From positions 62,001 to 126,000 of the forward strand of contig NZ_FRAV01000001.1 of NCBI RefSeq assembly GCF_900142445.1: 64,000 bases of DNA, in the 5' to 3' direction. Under the pieces are notes generated by a model. The model had not been told where the DNA came from. It worked only from the letters and a program-made list of their open reading frames with translations, and did not search any database. The stretch comes from Chryseobacterium polytrichastri (GTDB lineage: Bacteria; Bacteroidota; Bacteroidia; Flavobacteriales; Weeksellaceae). The translations under genes were made by a program, and so were the position numbers. Shown piece by piece: positions 1 through 6,842 of this stretch; the stretch's first letter is position 1; the number at the start of each line of letters is the position of its first letter.

Positions 1-387
1 CATAATAATTCCGCCTTTCTCTGCCAAGGTACGCTGAGACTGAAGTAAAAAATCTCTTACTTCTTTTTGTTTAGCGACTAAACTTACGTTATCAGAAACC
101 TGATTTGTTCTGATTTGTTTAGATATATCATTTTGATTAAGATAAAGAACCAATTCGCCATCATTATTTTTAAACTCTAGCTGAATTTGATCTAAAGAAG
201 AAAAAAGTTTTTCAAGATTTACAGAACCTTTTTCGTCCAGGCAATGTTGTAATGCAAACCAAGTAACACCTCTGTAAAGTGCACCTGTATCCAGATGAAC
301 AAGTCCTAGTTTATTGGCAATGACCTTGGAGATTGAACTTTTTCCGGTAGACGAGTACCCATCGATAGCTATTACAGGTTTTTTCAT
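1..387 (-). CDS. cmk: (d)CMP kinase, N-terminal part (runs off window)
   Basis: This gene makes the kinase that phosphorylates CMP and dCMP for pyrimidine nucleotide supply. The reading frame is open from the ATG at 387 down to base 1, so only the first 129 codons are present. The start MKKPVIAIDGYSSTGKSS contains the P-loop GYSSTGKSS, and LDTGALYRG follows at about residue 35; both are hallmarks of cytidylate kinase. It lies 87 bp downstream of porQ on the same strand and is probably cotranscribed with it. The C-terminal half is outside the window. Confidence 0.93.
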   Translation of the reverse strand, partial: MKKPVIAIDGYSSTGKSSISKVIANKLGLVHLDTGALYRGVTWFALQHCLDEKGSVNLEKLFSSLDQIQLEFKNNDGELVLYLNQNDISKQIRTNQVSDNVSLVAKQKEVRDFLLQSQRTLAEKGGIIM

Positions 388-474
388 ATCGCAAATTTCA
401 AAATTTTTTCTGAAAAACCAATAGATACTAAGAAATTTTCTTCACTAAAATAAAAATTTCCTGATTCGAAAAAT

Positions 475-1464
475 TTAATATCTATTTCTGCTAAGATCTA
501 AAGAAATTCCTATTTGATTGACATTTGAAGAGTTGTGATATCTTACATGAGCATAATCAATTCTGAATTTTGCAATTTTAATCCCAAAACCTCCGGAAAG
601 ACCTGAAAAGTTTCTTTGATCTGCTACAGCCAATTCGTTTCCTCTTTTTACATTATATCCTAATCTGATGTTAAAACCTTTTTCAGGGAATAGCTCTGCA
701 CCAATAGAGAAGTGATCGGCAATTTTTCTTCCTACATTTACTTCCTGTCCGTTTACATTATAGTCTGACGAAATATCAAACTGCTGCAAATCGTGAGCAG
801 TAATGGTAATTGCTAAAGGAATAGCCTTTAAAATTTTAGTATATCCTAAATCTACTCTAAATGGAAGATTTTCTCTCGTTCCGTTGAAAGATTTAAACTG
901 ATATCCAAAGTTTCTGGCTACTACAGAAATAACCTCTTTGCTTTTTTTATTGTGATAAGTAACCCCTAGAGTTCCTCCAATAGCAGAGGAAGTATAAGTA
1001 TCGATTTTTGAAGTAATGAAGTTGATTCCCCCACCAATGGTCCAGTCTTCTTCAAACTGATAAGCATATCCGGCTCCCACAGCAACGTCAGAGGCAGTGA
1101 AGTTTCCGTTTTCAAAACCACTATCATCTGTTCTGGGGATGTCACCATAGCTCATATACCTCGCATTGATAGTGGCCATATGGCCATTCTCAAAATCTTT
1201 GGCGAAAGCTATCGTTCCGTATTTTGAATCGGCTAGATAAGCAGCTCCATTTACAGAAAGCTGTTTATCAGAATCTTTATTTAGTAACGAGGGGTTTGCA
1301 ATAGCAAAGGAAACATCATAATCTCTTATGGTAATTGCGTCTCCACCTAAGGCTGCTTGCCTTGCAGATACAGGAATATTTAAAAATGGATAAACATTTC
1401 TTCCTGATTGCGCATAAGACACAATTCCTGACAGAAATAATGAAAAAATGACAATTTTCTTCAA
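475..1464 (-). CDS. porQ: Type IX secretion system protein PorQ
   Basis: PorQ is an outer-membrane beta-barrel-like protein of the type IX secretion system attachment complex, which anchors or releases cargo at the cell surface. The 329-residue product has a signal peptide (MKKIVIFSLFLSGIVSYAQ). It is followed by the conserved N-terminal block YPFLNIPVSARQAALGG and alternating amphipathic strands up to a C-terminal strand ending in an aromatic residue. Length and the SARQAALGG motif match PorQ, and the cmk neighbour is common in flavobacteria from memory. Two M28 peptidases at 51.9-54.3 kb carry sorting domains that this system would read. Confidence 0.88.
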   Translation of the reverse strand: MKKIVIFSLFLSGIVSYAQSGRNVYPFLNIPVSARQAALGGDAITIRDYDVSFAIANPSLLNKDSDKQLSVNGAAYLADSKYGTIAFAKDFENGHMATINARYMSYGDIPRTDDSGFENGNFTASDVAVGAGYAYQFEEDWTIGGGINFITSKIDTYTSSAIGGTLGVTYHNKKSKEVISVVARNFGYQFKSFNGTRENLPFRVDLGYTKILKAIPLAITITAHDLQQFDISSDYNVNGQEVNVGRKIADHFSIGAELFPEKGFNIRLGYNVKRGNELAVADQRNFSGLSGGFGIKIAKFRIDYAHVRYHNSSNVNQIGISLDLSRNRY

Positions 1465-1482
1465 TTCAATTTATAATTAATG

Positions 1483-1513
1483 CAAAAATAATCCTTTTTC
1501 GTACGTATCAAAA
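1483..1513 (-). promoter_or_regulatory. Promoter of porQ-cmk
   Basis: Reading the minus strand, TTTTG (1513-1509) is followed after 18 bp by TATTTTTG (1490-1483). This fits the Bacteroidota pattern TTG-N17-23-TAnnTTTG. The element ends 19 bp before the porQ start codon. Confidence 0.7.
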
Positions 1514-1550
1514 TATTTCTCACATTATTTCTGATTAAATATTTTTCTTA

Positions 1551-1577
1551 TTGCAATATTTTTAATGATTATATTTG
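1551..1577 (+). promoter_or_regulatory. Promoter of pyrH
   Basis: TTG at 1551-1553 and TATATTTG at 1570-1577 are separated by 16 bp, one short of the usual range. A small hairpin (AGGGA-gcta-TCCCT, 1592-1605) lies in the 5' untranslated region before the ATG at 1632. Confidence 0.6.
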
Positions 1578-1631
1578 CAAAATCAAATTTCAGGGAGCTA
1601 TCCCTTCTTAAAAAGTTATTAAAAATTAAAG

Positions 1632-2339
1632 ATGAAATATAAAAGAATCCTTCTAAAACTTAGTGGTGAGGCCTTAATGGGTAACAGACAATATGGTATT
1701 GACACTGAAAGACTACAAGAGTATGCAGTGGAAATAAAGAAAGTAGTAGAAAGAGGCTGTGAAATTGCCATTGTAATTGGGGGAGGAAATATTTTCCGTG
1801 GAGTAGCAGGTGCTGCGAAAGGAATGGACAGAGTACAAGGAGATTATATGGGAATGCTTGCCACTGTAATTAACGGAATGGCTTTGCAAGGTGCTTTGGA
1901 AGATGCAGGAATCAAAACGAGACTTCAATCTGCTATCGAAATGGATAAAGTAGCTGAACCTTTCATTAAAAGACGCGCTGTAAGACACCTTGAGAAAGGT
2001 AGAGTAGTGATCTTTGGAGCAGGAACAGGAAACCCTTATTTCACAACTGATACGGCTGCTACACTAAGAGCTATCGAAATCGGAGCTGATGTTATCTTAA
2101 AAGGAACAAGAGTAGATGGTATCTACGACAGCGATCCTGAGAAAAATGCGGATGCCGTAAAATACAATTCTTTATCTTTCGACGAAGTTTTTGAAAAGAA
2201 TCTTAAAGTAATGGATATGACTGCATTCACTTTAAGTCACGAAAATAAATTACCAATCATTGTATTTGATATGAATAAAGAAGGTAATTTAGTGAAGATT
2301 GTAGAAGGAGAAAATGTTGGAACTCTAGTCAATTTATAA
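1632..2339 (+). CDS. pyrH: UMP kinase
   Basis: This enzyme phosphorylates UMP to UDP in de novo pyrimidine synthesis as a cytoplasmic hexamer. The 235-residue protein has the amino-acid-kinase fold: [14 protein letters not shown] at the N-terminus, the glycine-rich [11 protein letters not shown] near residue 50, [13 protein letters not shown] for nucleotide binding, and [14 protein letters not shown] in the C-terminal half. Length is standard. It is followed by frr, the usual partner of pyrH in many bacteria, with about 100 bp between them and no terminator seen. Confidence 0.97.
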   Translation: MKYKRILLKLSGEALMGNRQYGIDTERLQEYAVEIKKVVERGCEIAIVIGGGNIFRGVAGAAKGMDRVQGDYMGMLATVINGMALQGALEDAGIKTRLQSAIEMDKVAEPFIKRRAVRHLEKGRVVIFGAGTGNPYFTTDTAATLRAIEIGADVILKGTRVDGIYDSDPEKNADAVKYNSLSFDEVFEKNLKVMDMTAFTLSHENKLPIIVFDMNKEGNLVKIVEGENVGTLVNL

Positions 2340-2439
2340 TTAAGTTCAGGGTCTAGAGTTTTTTTATTTTAAAAATTACTCATTACCGCTTACTTATTAT
2401 TCATAAAAAATGTGTAACTATTCAAATTTTAGATATATA

Positions 2440-2994
2440 ATGGAAGAATTAGATCTTATAGTAGAAACTGTAAAACAAGACATGGAAGCAGCTATTAAGC
2501 ATTTGGATCATGCATTTCAAAGAATTAGAGCAGGACGTGCATCTACATCTATGGTTCAGGATGTTATGGTAGAATATTACGGAGCTCCGACTCCTATTAA
2601 CCAAGTTGCTAACGTTTCTGTTCCTGATGCTATGACCATCGCTATTCAACCTTGGGATAGAACTGCAATTGGTGCTATAGAAAAAGCTATTATCAACTCT
2701 AACTTAGGTTTTGCACCTTCTAACAACGGGGAAAATATTATCCTTAATGTACCGCCTTTAACAGAGGAAAGAAGAAGAGACTTAGCAAAACAAGCTAAAG
2801 GAGAAACTGAAGATACAAAGATCGTTGTAAGAAACGCGAGACAAAACGGTTTGAAAGAACTTAAAAGATTGGAAGGTGTTTCTGAAGATGTTATAAAAGG
2901 AGTGGAAGAAGATATTCAAGCTCTTACAGACAAGCACGTAAAGGCTTGTGATGATCATCTTAAGGTTAAAGAAGCTGAAATTATGAAAGTATAA
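2440..2994 (+). CDS. frr: Ribosome recycling factor
   Basis: RRF works with EF-G to split post-termination ribosomes. The frame is open further upstream, but I place the start at the ATG at 2440. That gives MEELDLIVETVKQDMEAA and a 184-residue protein, the family length; the ten upstream residues (MCNYSNFRYI) do not belong to the family. The motif RIRAGRAS near residue 30 and the C-terminal ERRRDLAKQAKGETEDTKIVVRNARQ are diagnostic. A strong hairpin terminator follows at once. Confidence 0.96.
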   Translation: MEELDLIVETVKQDMEAAIKHLDHAFQRIRAGRASTSMVQDVMVEYYGAPTPINQVANVSVPDAMTIAIQPWDRTAIGAIEKAIINSNLGFAPSNNGENIILNVPPLTEERRRDLAKQAKGETEDTKIVVRNARQNGLKELKRLEGVSEDVIKGVEEDIQALTDKHVKACDDHLKVKEAEIMKV

Positions 2995-3012
2995 TGTTCA
3001 GTTTTTGAAAAT

Positions 3013-3047
3013 AAAAAAGAGGTTCCAGTTTTGTGGAACCTCTTTTT
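3013..3047. terminator. Bidirectional terminator after frr
   Basis: A hairpin (AAAAAAGAGGTTCCA at 3013-3027, TGGAACCTCTTTTT at 3034-3047) with A-run and T-run flanks lies between the converging frr and the minus-strand gene ending at 3066. It can terminate both. Confidence 0.9.
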
Positions 3048-3065
3048 GTTGGTATGAATAATTGA

Positions 3066-3854
3066 TTATTTACAGTTTTCGTTATAATCATAAATCACTT
3101 CGTTTACGATAGAAACGTTATCAGACATTGCATTGTCAATTTCATTTTTGATGAATTTTCCTAATCCAGATCTTTTCTTCGTGTCATTTTTCAGAGAAGC
3201 ATATTCTCCTTTTGTGATTTTACCTCTTACATATGGGCAGTCGGCAACAATTATTTTAGCTTTATCAAGTGTTAATTCTTCTACTTTTCCTCCTTTTTTT
3301 GAATAAATATAAGATGGACTTTGTTTTAATCTTCTGGTTTCTTCTTCAGCTACTGCAATCTGGCTTCCTGCAGAAAAAGTAGTTGGGTAACCATATAATT
3401 TATATACTTTTATCTTTCCATCTGCTATCAATTCTGCAAACTGATTAGATTTTGTAAGATTATTAAAAGCCTTTATACTTCCACTTAGGCCTCCTGTTGC
3501 TGTATTGAAGCCTTCTTTGGTATTGGTATATTTTACAACTTCAAAGTGTCTTTCAGTATCATTTTCATAAGCCATATATGCTTTCAGATCATCTGAATCA
3601 TAGGTCTTAAATTTCTGTCTTTTTTTAGAGCTGTCAATATCAGAAGATGCAATAAACTTTACTTTTTTTTGATTTTGCCACGGGCTATTCTCACTTCCAT
3701 TCAATCTTACAATACCTTCAATTTTCTTTCCACTTTTATCGATTATATAGCCATATTTTTCACCTGCTCTCATTTCATAATCTAAGTTGTCTTCCTGTGC
3801 GTATGCATTGAAAGAAACTAGGCTGAATAATCCAATTAGTAATAATTTTTTCAT
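3066..3854 (-). CDS. Secreted protein of unknown function
   Basis: I do not recognise this 262-residue protein. It begins with a clear Sec signal peptide (MKKLLLIGLFSLVSFNAYAQ) and is otherwise hydrophilic, without a further membrane segment, so it is probably periplasmic or exported. The body is rich in Lys, Asp and Ser. It contains GYIIDKSGKKIEGIVRLNG near residue 35, which resembles the small beta-sheet repeats of Bacteroidota periplasmic proteins, and has two C-terminal cysteines (DCPYVRG and the last-but-one residue). It is a single-gene unit with terminators on both sides. Confidence 0.75.
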   Translation of the reverse strand: MKKLLLIGLFSLVSFNAYAQEDNLDYEMRAGEKYGYIIDKSGKKIEGIVRLNGSENSPWQNQKKVKFIASSDIDSSKKRQKFKTYDSDDLKAYMAYENDTERHFEVVKYTNTKEGFNTATGGLSGSIKAFNNLTKSNQFAELIADGKIKVYKLYGYPTTFSAGSQIAVAEEETRRLKQSPSYIYSKKGGKVEELTLDKAKIIVADCPYVRGKITKGEYASLKNDTKKRSGLGKFIKNEIDNAMSDNVSIVNEVIYDYNENCK

Positions 3855-3936
3855 ATAATTTTATTTAATTCTCCCAAAGATAATTTTTTATCTTGAAAAT
3901 TAATATAAGAGGAAAAATTTTAATGAAGAGTAATAA

Positions 3937-3965
3937 AAAAAGATCCAGAAAACTCTGGATCTTTT
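3937..3965 (-). terminator. Terminator of the LptF/G gene
   Basis: The stem AGATCCAGA / TCTGGATCT has a 4-base loop and an A-run on the plus strand, which gives a U-tract in the minus-strand transcript. It closes the gene ending at 3987. Confidence 0.85.
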
Positions 3966-3986
3966 ACTTTTGAATATTTTAATTTT

Positions 3987-5444
3987 CTATTGATATCTTT
4001 TATGTTCATCATTTTTCTTTGAGAACAATTTCATAATAGGTTTAAATAAAACTTTGTACTTCTCGGCATCAAACAATTGAGAGTCTGTAAGCGCTTTATA
4101 AGTCATCCAAACTCCAAAAGGGAAGAGAATGATATTTGGAAGCCAGGCAGCCAGATAAGGATTCATTTTTCCTGCCCAGGCAATGTTTTCAACGCCAACA
4201 TTAATCACATAGAATATAATGAAAATTACAATCGCGATGATCACAGGAAGTCCCATTCCTCCTTTTCTAATAATGGAACCTAAACTTGCCCCAATCAAAA
4301 AAAATATAATACAGGTAAATGAATAGGTAAGGATTCTTTGCTGATAAATTACCACTTTACTGAAGTACTTTATGTTTGGGTTTATTTCGTTATTTTTTGT
4401 TTCTAATGTTGATTTTAAATTGTCTAATCTGTTATGAGCATTGTAGATCATTTCCAATTTCTTATCGCTTTTTACGGTGTCTAATTTAACCTGAGCTTTC
4501 GGAATTGCTTTAGATTTATTTTGCTCCATGTATGTAATGACAGCATTGGTCTGATTCAAAACATCTCCACTTGAAGTTGCGAAGAATTTTTCATTATCCT
4601 TCTTATTCTTATTAATCGTCTTTTGAAGCTGATTGAAAGTCTGGAAACGGTAATCATCAGTAATCTGCTCTTCATCGATCGCTTTATTGATGATTTCACT
4701 AATGTCAAAATGGGATGTTAATGTATCAAATTTAATAGCTTGATCGGGCTGTTTTAACCTTACATTATCAGGCTTGCCGCTAAAGTTATCTTCAAAAATA
4801 TATCCGTTATAAAGAACTAATTTTAAATAATTTTTATTAGCAGCTGGAACAAATTTTCCTTTCTCTGCTACAATTGATTGCTGGTTTTCATACGTACTTG
4901 CTTTTCTGTGAACAAAAACACCTTCTATATTTTCACCGTTTTCACCATAAATTTTATCAAACTTTACCATGTATCCAGGAAGCTGATCTATAAACTGCCC
5001 AGGTGTAAAGTTCAATGCAGGCTTTGTTTGAGCAATATTAAAAAGCATGTTCTTTGCCTTTCTCTGAAAATCGGGAATAATATTATTCGAAAAGAAAAAT
5101 AGCATAATGGCCAGTGCGGTAGAAACCCCTAAAAGAGGCATCATGACTCTGGTTAAAGAAATTCCGGCAGCTTTCATTGCTGCCAGTTCGTACCGTTCTC
5201 CAAATTCACCGAAAGACATAATACTAGCCAAAAGAATAGTAAGCGGTAAAACCATACTTATTACACTTACCCCAAGGTAAAAAAGTAATTTCAGGATTTC
5301 CCAAGTACTTAAGCCTTTTCCCATAAATTGTCCTAATTGCACCCATACAATATTTACAATAAAGATGAAAAACAATACACTAAATATGAAAAAAAACGGT
5401 CCAAAGAAGGTTTTTATGATATATCGGTCTAGTATTTTTAACAT
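3987..5444 (-). CDS. LptF/LptG-type lipopolysaccharide export permease
   Basis: This is an inner-membrane permease of the YjgP/YjgQ family, the transmembrane part of the LPS exporter LptB2FG. The 485-residue product starts LKILDRYIIKTFFGPF, typical of the family. Three membrane spans lie within the first 125 residues, followed by a periplasmic beta-jellyroll region of about 250 residues and three more spans near residues 370-460. The motif GERYELAAMKAAGIS near residue 80 is the cytoplasmic coupling helix. LptF and LptG cannot be told apart from this alone. A TAnnTTTG element abuts the start codon. Confidence 0.92.
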   Translation of the reverse strand: MLKILDRYIIKTFFGPFFFIFSVLFFIFIVNIVWVQLGQFMGKGLSTWEILKLLFYLGVSVISMVLPLTILLASIMSFGEFGERYELAAMKAAGISLTRVMMPLLGVSTALAIMLFFFSNNIIPDFQRKAKNMLFNIAQTKPALNFTPGQFIDQLPGYMVKFDKIYGENGENIEGVFVHRKASTYENQQSIVAEKGKFVPAANKNYLKLVLYNGYIFEDNFSGKPDNVRLKQPDQAIKFDTLTSHFDISEIINKAIDEEQITDDYRFQTFNQLQKTINKNKKDNEKFFATSSGDVLNQTNAVITYMEQNKSKAIPKAQVKLDTVKSDKKLEMIYNAHNRLDNLKSTLETKNNEINPNIKYFSKVVIYQQRILTYSFTCIIFFLIGASLGSIIRKGGMGLPVIIAIVIFIIFYVINVGVENIAWAGKMNPYLAAWLPNIILFPFGVWMTYKALTDSQLFDAEKYKVLFKPIMKLFSKKNDEHKRYQ

Positions 5445-5448
5445 TCGC

Positions 5449-5456
5449 CAAAATTA
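5449..5456 (-). promoter_or_regulatory. -7 element abutting the LptF/G start codon
   Basis: On the minus strand TAATTTTG (5456-5449) ends only four bases before the ATG at 5444. If used, the transcript would start at or near the A of the start codon. No well-spaced -33 element is visible. Confidence 0.4.
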
Positions 5457-5458
5457 AT

Positions 5459-5488
5459 GAAAAAGCCACAAAGTTTTCTTTGTGACTT
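5459..5488 (-). terminator. Terminator of lolA
   Basis: The hairpin CACAAAG / CTTTGTG with loop tttt extends outward with one mismatch, and the minus-strand transcript ends in CUUUUU. It lies between lolA and the LptF/G gene and separates the two. Confidence 0.7.
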
Positions 5489-5552
5489 TATATTTTATTA
5501 TTTTTTTATCATTAAGTAATAATACGAAATTGTAACGCTGAAAATCTGCTTT

Positions 5553-6200
5553 TTACAATTCTGTGATTACGTAATTCTTATATTTATTTTTATCAAATAC
5601 AAACATGTTTGCATCCAGGTCTTGATTTTCTTTGTATTCTTTAATAGCAATTACAGCAACATCTTTATTGTTTCCGTGTTGTTCTAATTTTACCATTTGT
5701 TTTTTAGCAGAATCTACAAAGATGTACACATATTTTAACCCGTTTGCTTTAACCGGAGTTAATTTAATGAAATCTGCATTTATGCCATTCACATTTTTCT
5801 TCCCGTCGTAGGTTACATTATAATCATTTCTATACGTAGAAAGATAATTGATAGGGGAGAACATGGTGCTGTTGGCGTTAGGTTTTGCTACCGTTACCTC
5901 CATGTCTTCTGTATTAATATTGTAAATCTTATTTCCATCGAAGATCTGTTCTGTATCCATGATCTTCAATTTGTATTTATCTCCGGAAGCATAATAAATT
6001 CCAGGTTCTGTTTTGCCAACCTCTCCGTTTACTCCACTTCCAAAAGAGAACTTGAAATAGGTGTTCTTTTTAGATTTATAATTTGCTGTGATGTCGTCTA
6101 ATATTTTTTTAGCCTTCGCATCAATTTTTTGGGCATTGGTAAATCCAACTGCTCCTAAAACAAATCCGCCTAATATTATTTTTGAAATACTGTTTTTCAT
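5553..6200 (-). CDS. lolA: Outer-membrane lipoprotein carrier LolA
   Basis: LolA shuttles lipoproteins through the periplasm to the outer membrane. The 215-residue protein has a signal peptide (MKNSISKIILGGFVLGAVGFTNAQ). The mature part begins KIDAKAKKILDDITANYKS and contains the alternating strands YYASGDKYKLKIMDTEQIFDGNKIYNIN expected for the open barrel. It sits between ftsK and an LptF/G permease, an order that I recall as frequent in flavobacteria, which supports the call over a generic DUF. Confidence 0.88.
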   Translation of the reverse strand: MKNSISKIILGGFVLGAVGFTNAQKIDAKAKKILDDITANYKSKKNTYFKFSFGSGVNGEVGKTEPGIYYASGDKYKLKIMDTEQIFDGNKIYNINTEDMEVTVAKPNANSTMFSPINYLSTYRNDYNVTYDGKKNVNGINADFIKLTPVKANGLKYVYIFVDSAKKQMVKLEQHGNNKDVAVIAIKEYKENQDLDANMFVFDKNKYKNYVITEL

Positions 6201-6271
6201 TTTTTTAAATTTTTATACTCTTTATACATTTTCCAACTTCAAAAGTTTAACATCAAATGATGTTTTTTCCT

Positions 6272-6322
6272 TTATCTACGCAGATCTTTCAAAAACTGTT
6301 CCAAGAATTGCAACGTATTGAG
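6272..6322 (-). pseudogene. Relic of an ftsK 3' end
   Basis: On the minus strand this short stretch reads LNTLQFLEQFLKDLRR followed by a stop. The genuine FtsK ends SLEQFLEDLRR and stop. The two DNA segments share GGAACAGTTTTT exactly and otherwise differ mainly at third codon positions. The relic lies downstream of the small lipoprotein gene, so that gene is flanked by two copies of the ftsK tail. It has no start codon of its own and is not a gene. Confidence 0.7.
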
Positions 6323-6335
6323 AGGATGTATTAAA

Positions 6336-6797
6336 TTATTTTCTATCTGCTCTATAAGTGTATTTATCAAAATTCTCAGGAAGAATATTTGTTACTGTGA
6401 GCTTATTGGAAGTAATCGTAGGTTCTATTCTAATTACTTTTGTATTATCATTGATTTCTACTTTGTGTGTACTTCTCATATTTACCATATCTATATGAAG
6501 AGCTTTGAAATCATAGTTCCCGTTTTTTAAATCAATGATCAGATATTCTTTTGTTCTGATTTGTCCGATTGATTTATCGTCAATCCAGACATTTAACCTG
6601 GCAGTATTATCCATTGAATGCAAAATACTTGCGCCATTATATATTAATACTTTCCCATTTCCTAATGTGTTTGTATCAACTGTTTCTAGTCTTACAGAAC
6701 TATAATCACTCGGAATTGATCTTAGTGCACATGAAGTGAGCGATAGCGCTGAGAAAATTAGAAATAGATGGGCTATGTTCTTTTTAAGAATTATCAT
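6336..6797 (-). CDS. Small lipoprotein, DUF2846-like
   Basis: This is a probable membrane lipoprotein of 153 residues. I take the ATG at 6797, giving MIILKKNIAHLFLIFSALSLTSC, a lipoprotein signal with cysteine at residue 23; the frame extends 13 codons further up but adds an implausible leader. The mature part has GKVLIYNGASIL, then LNVWIDDKSIGQIRTKEYLIIDLKNG. This resembles the DUF2846 pattern (a small beta domain: value, short name, then 'G.l..g.y......pG'). It is not expected between ftsK and lolA and is bracketed by duplicated ftsK tails, which suggests later insertion. Function unknown. Confidence 0.7.
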   Translation of the reverse strand: MIILKKNIAHLFLIFSALSLTSCALRSIPSDYSSVRLETVDTNTLGNGKVLIYNGASILHSMDNTARLNVWIDDKSIGQIRTKEYLIIDLKNGNYDFKALHIDMVNMRSTHKVEINDNTKVIRIEPTITSNKLTVTNILPENFDKYTYRADRK

Positions 6798-6842
6798 GAT
6801 GTATGTATTATTAGTTATTAATTTAACATTTTTCAAAAATTT

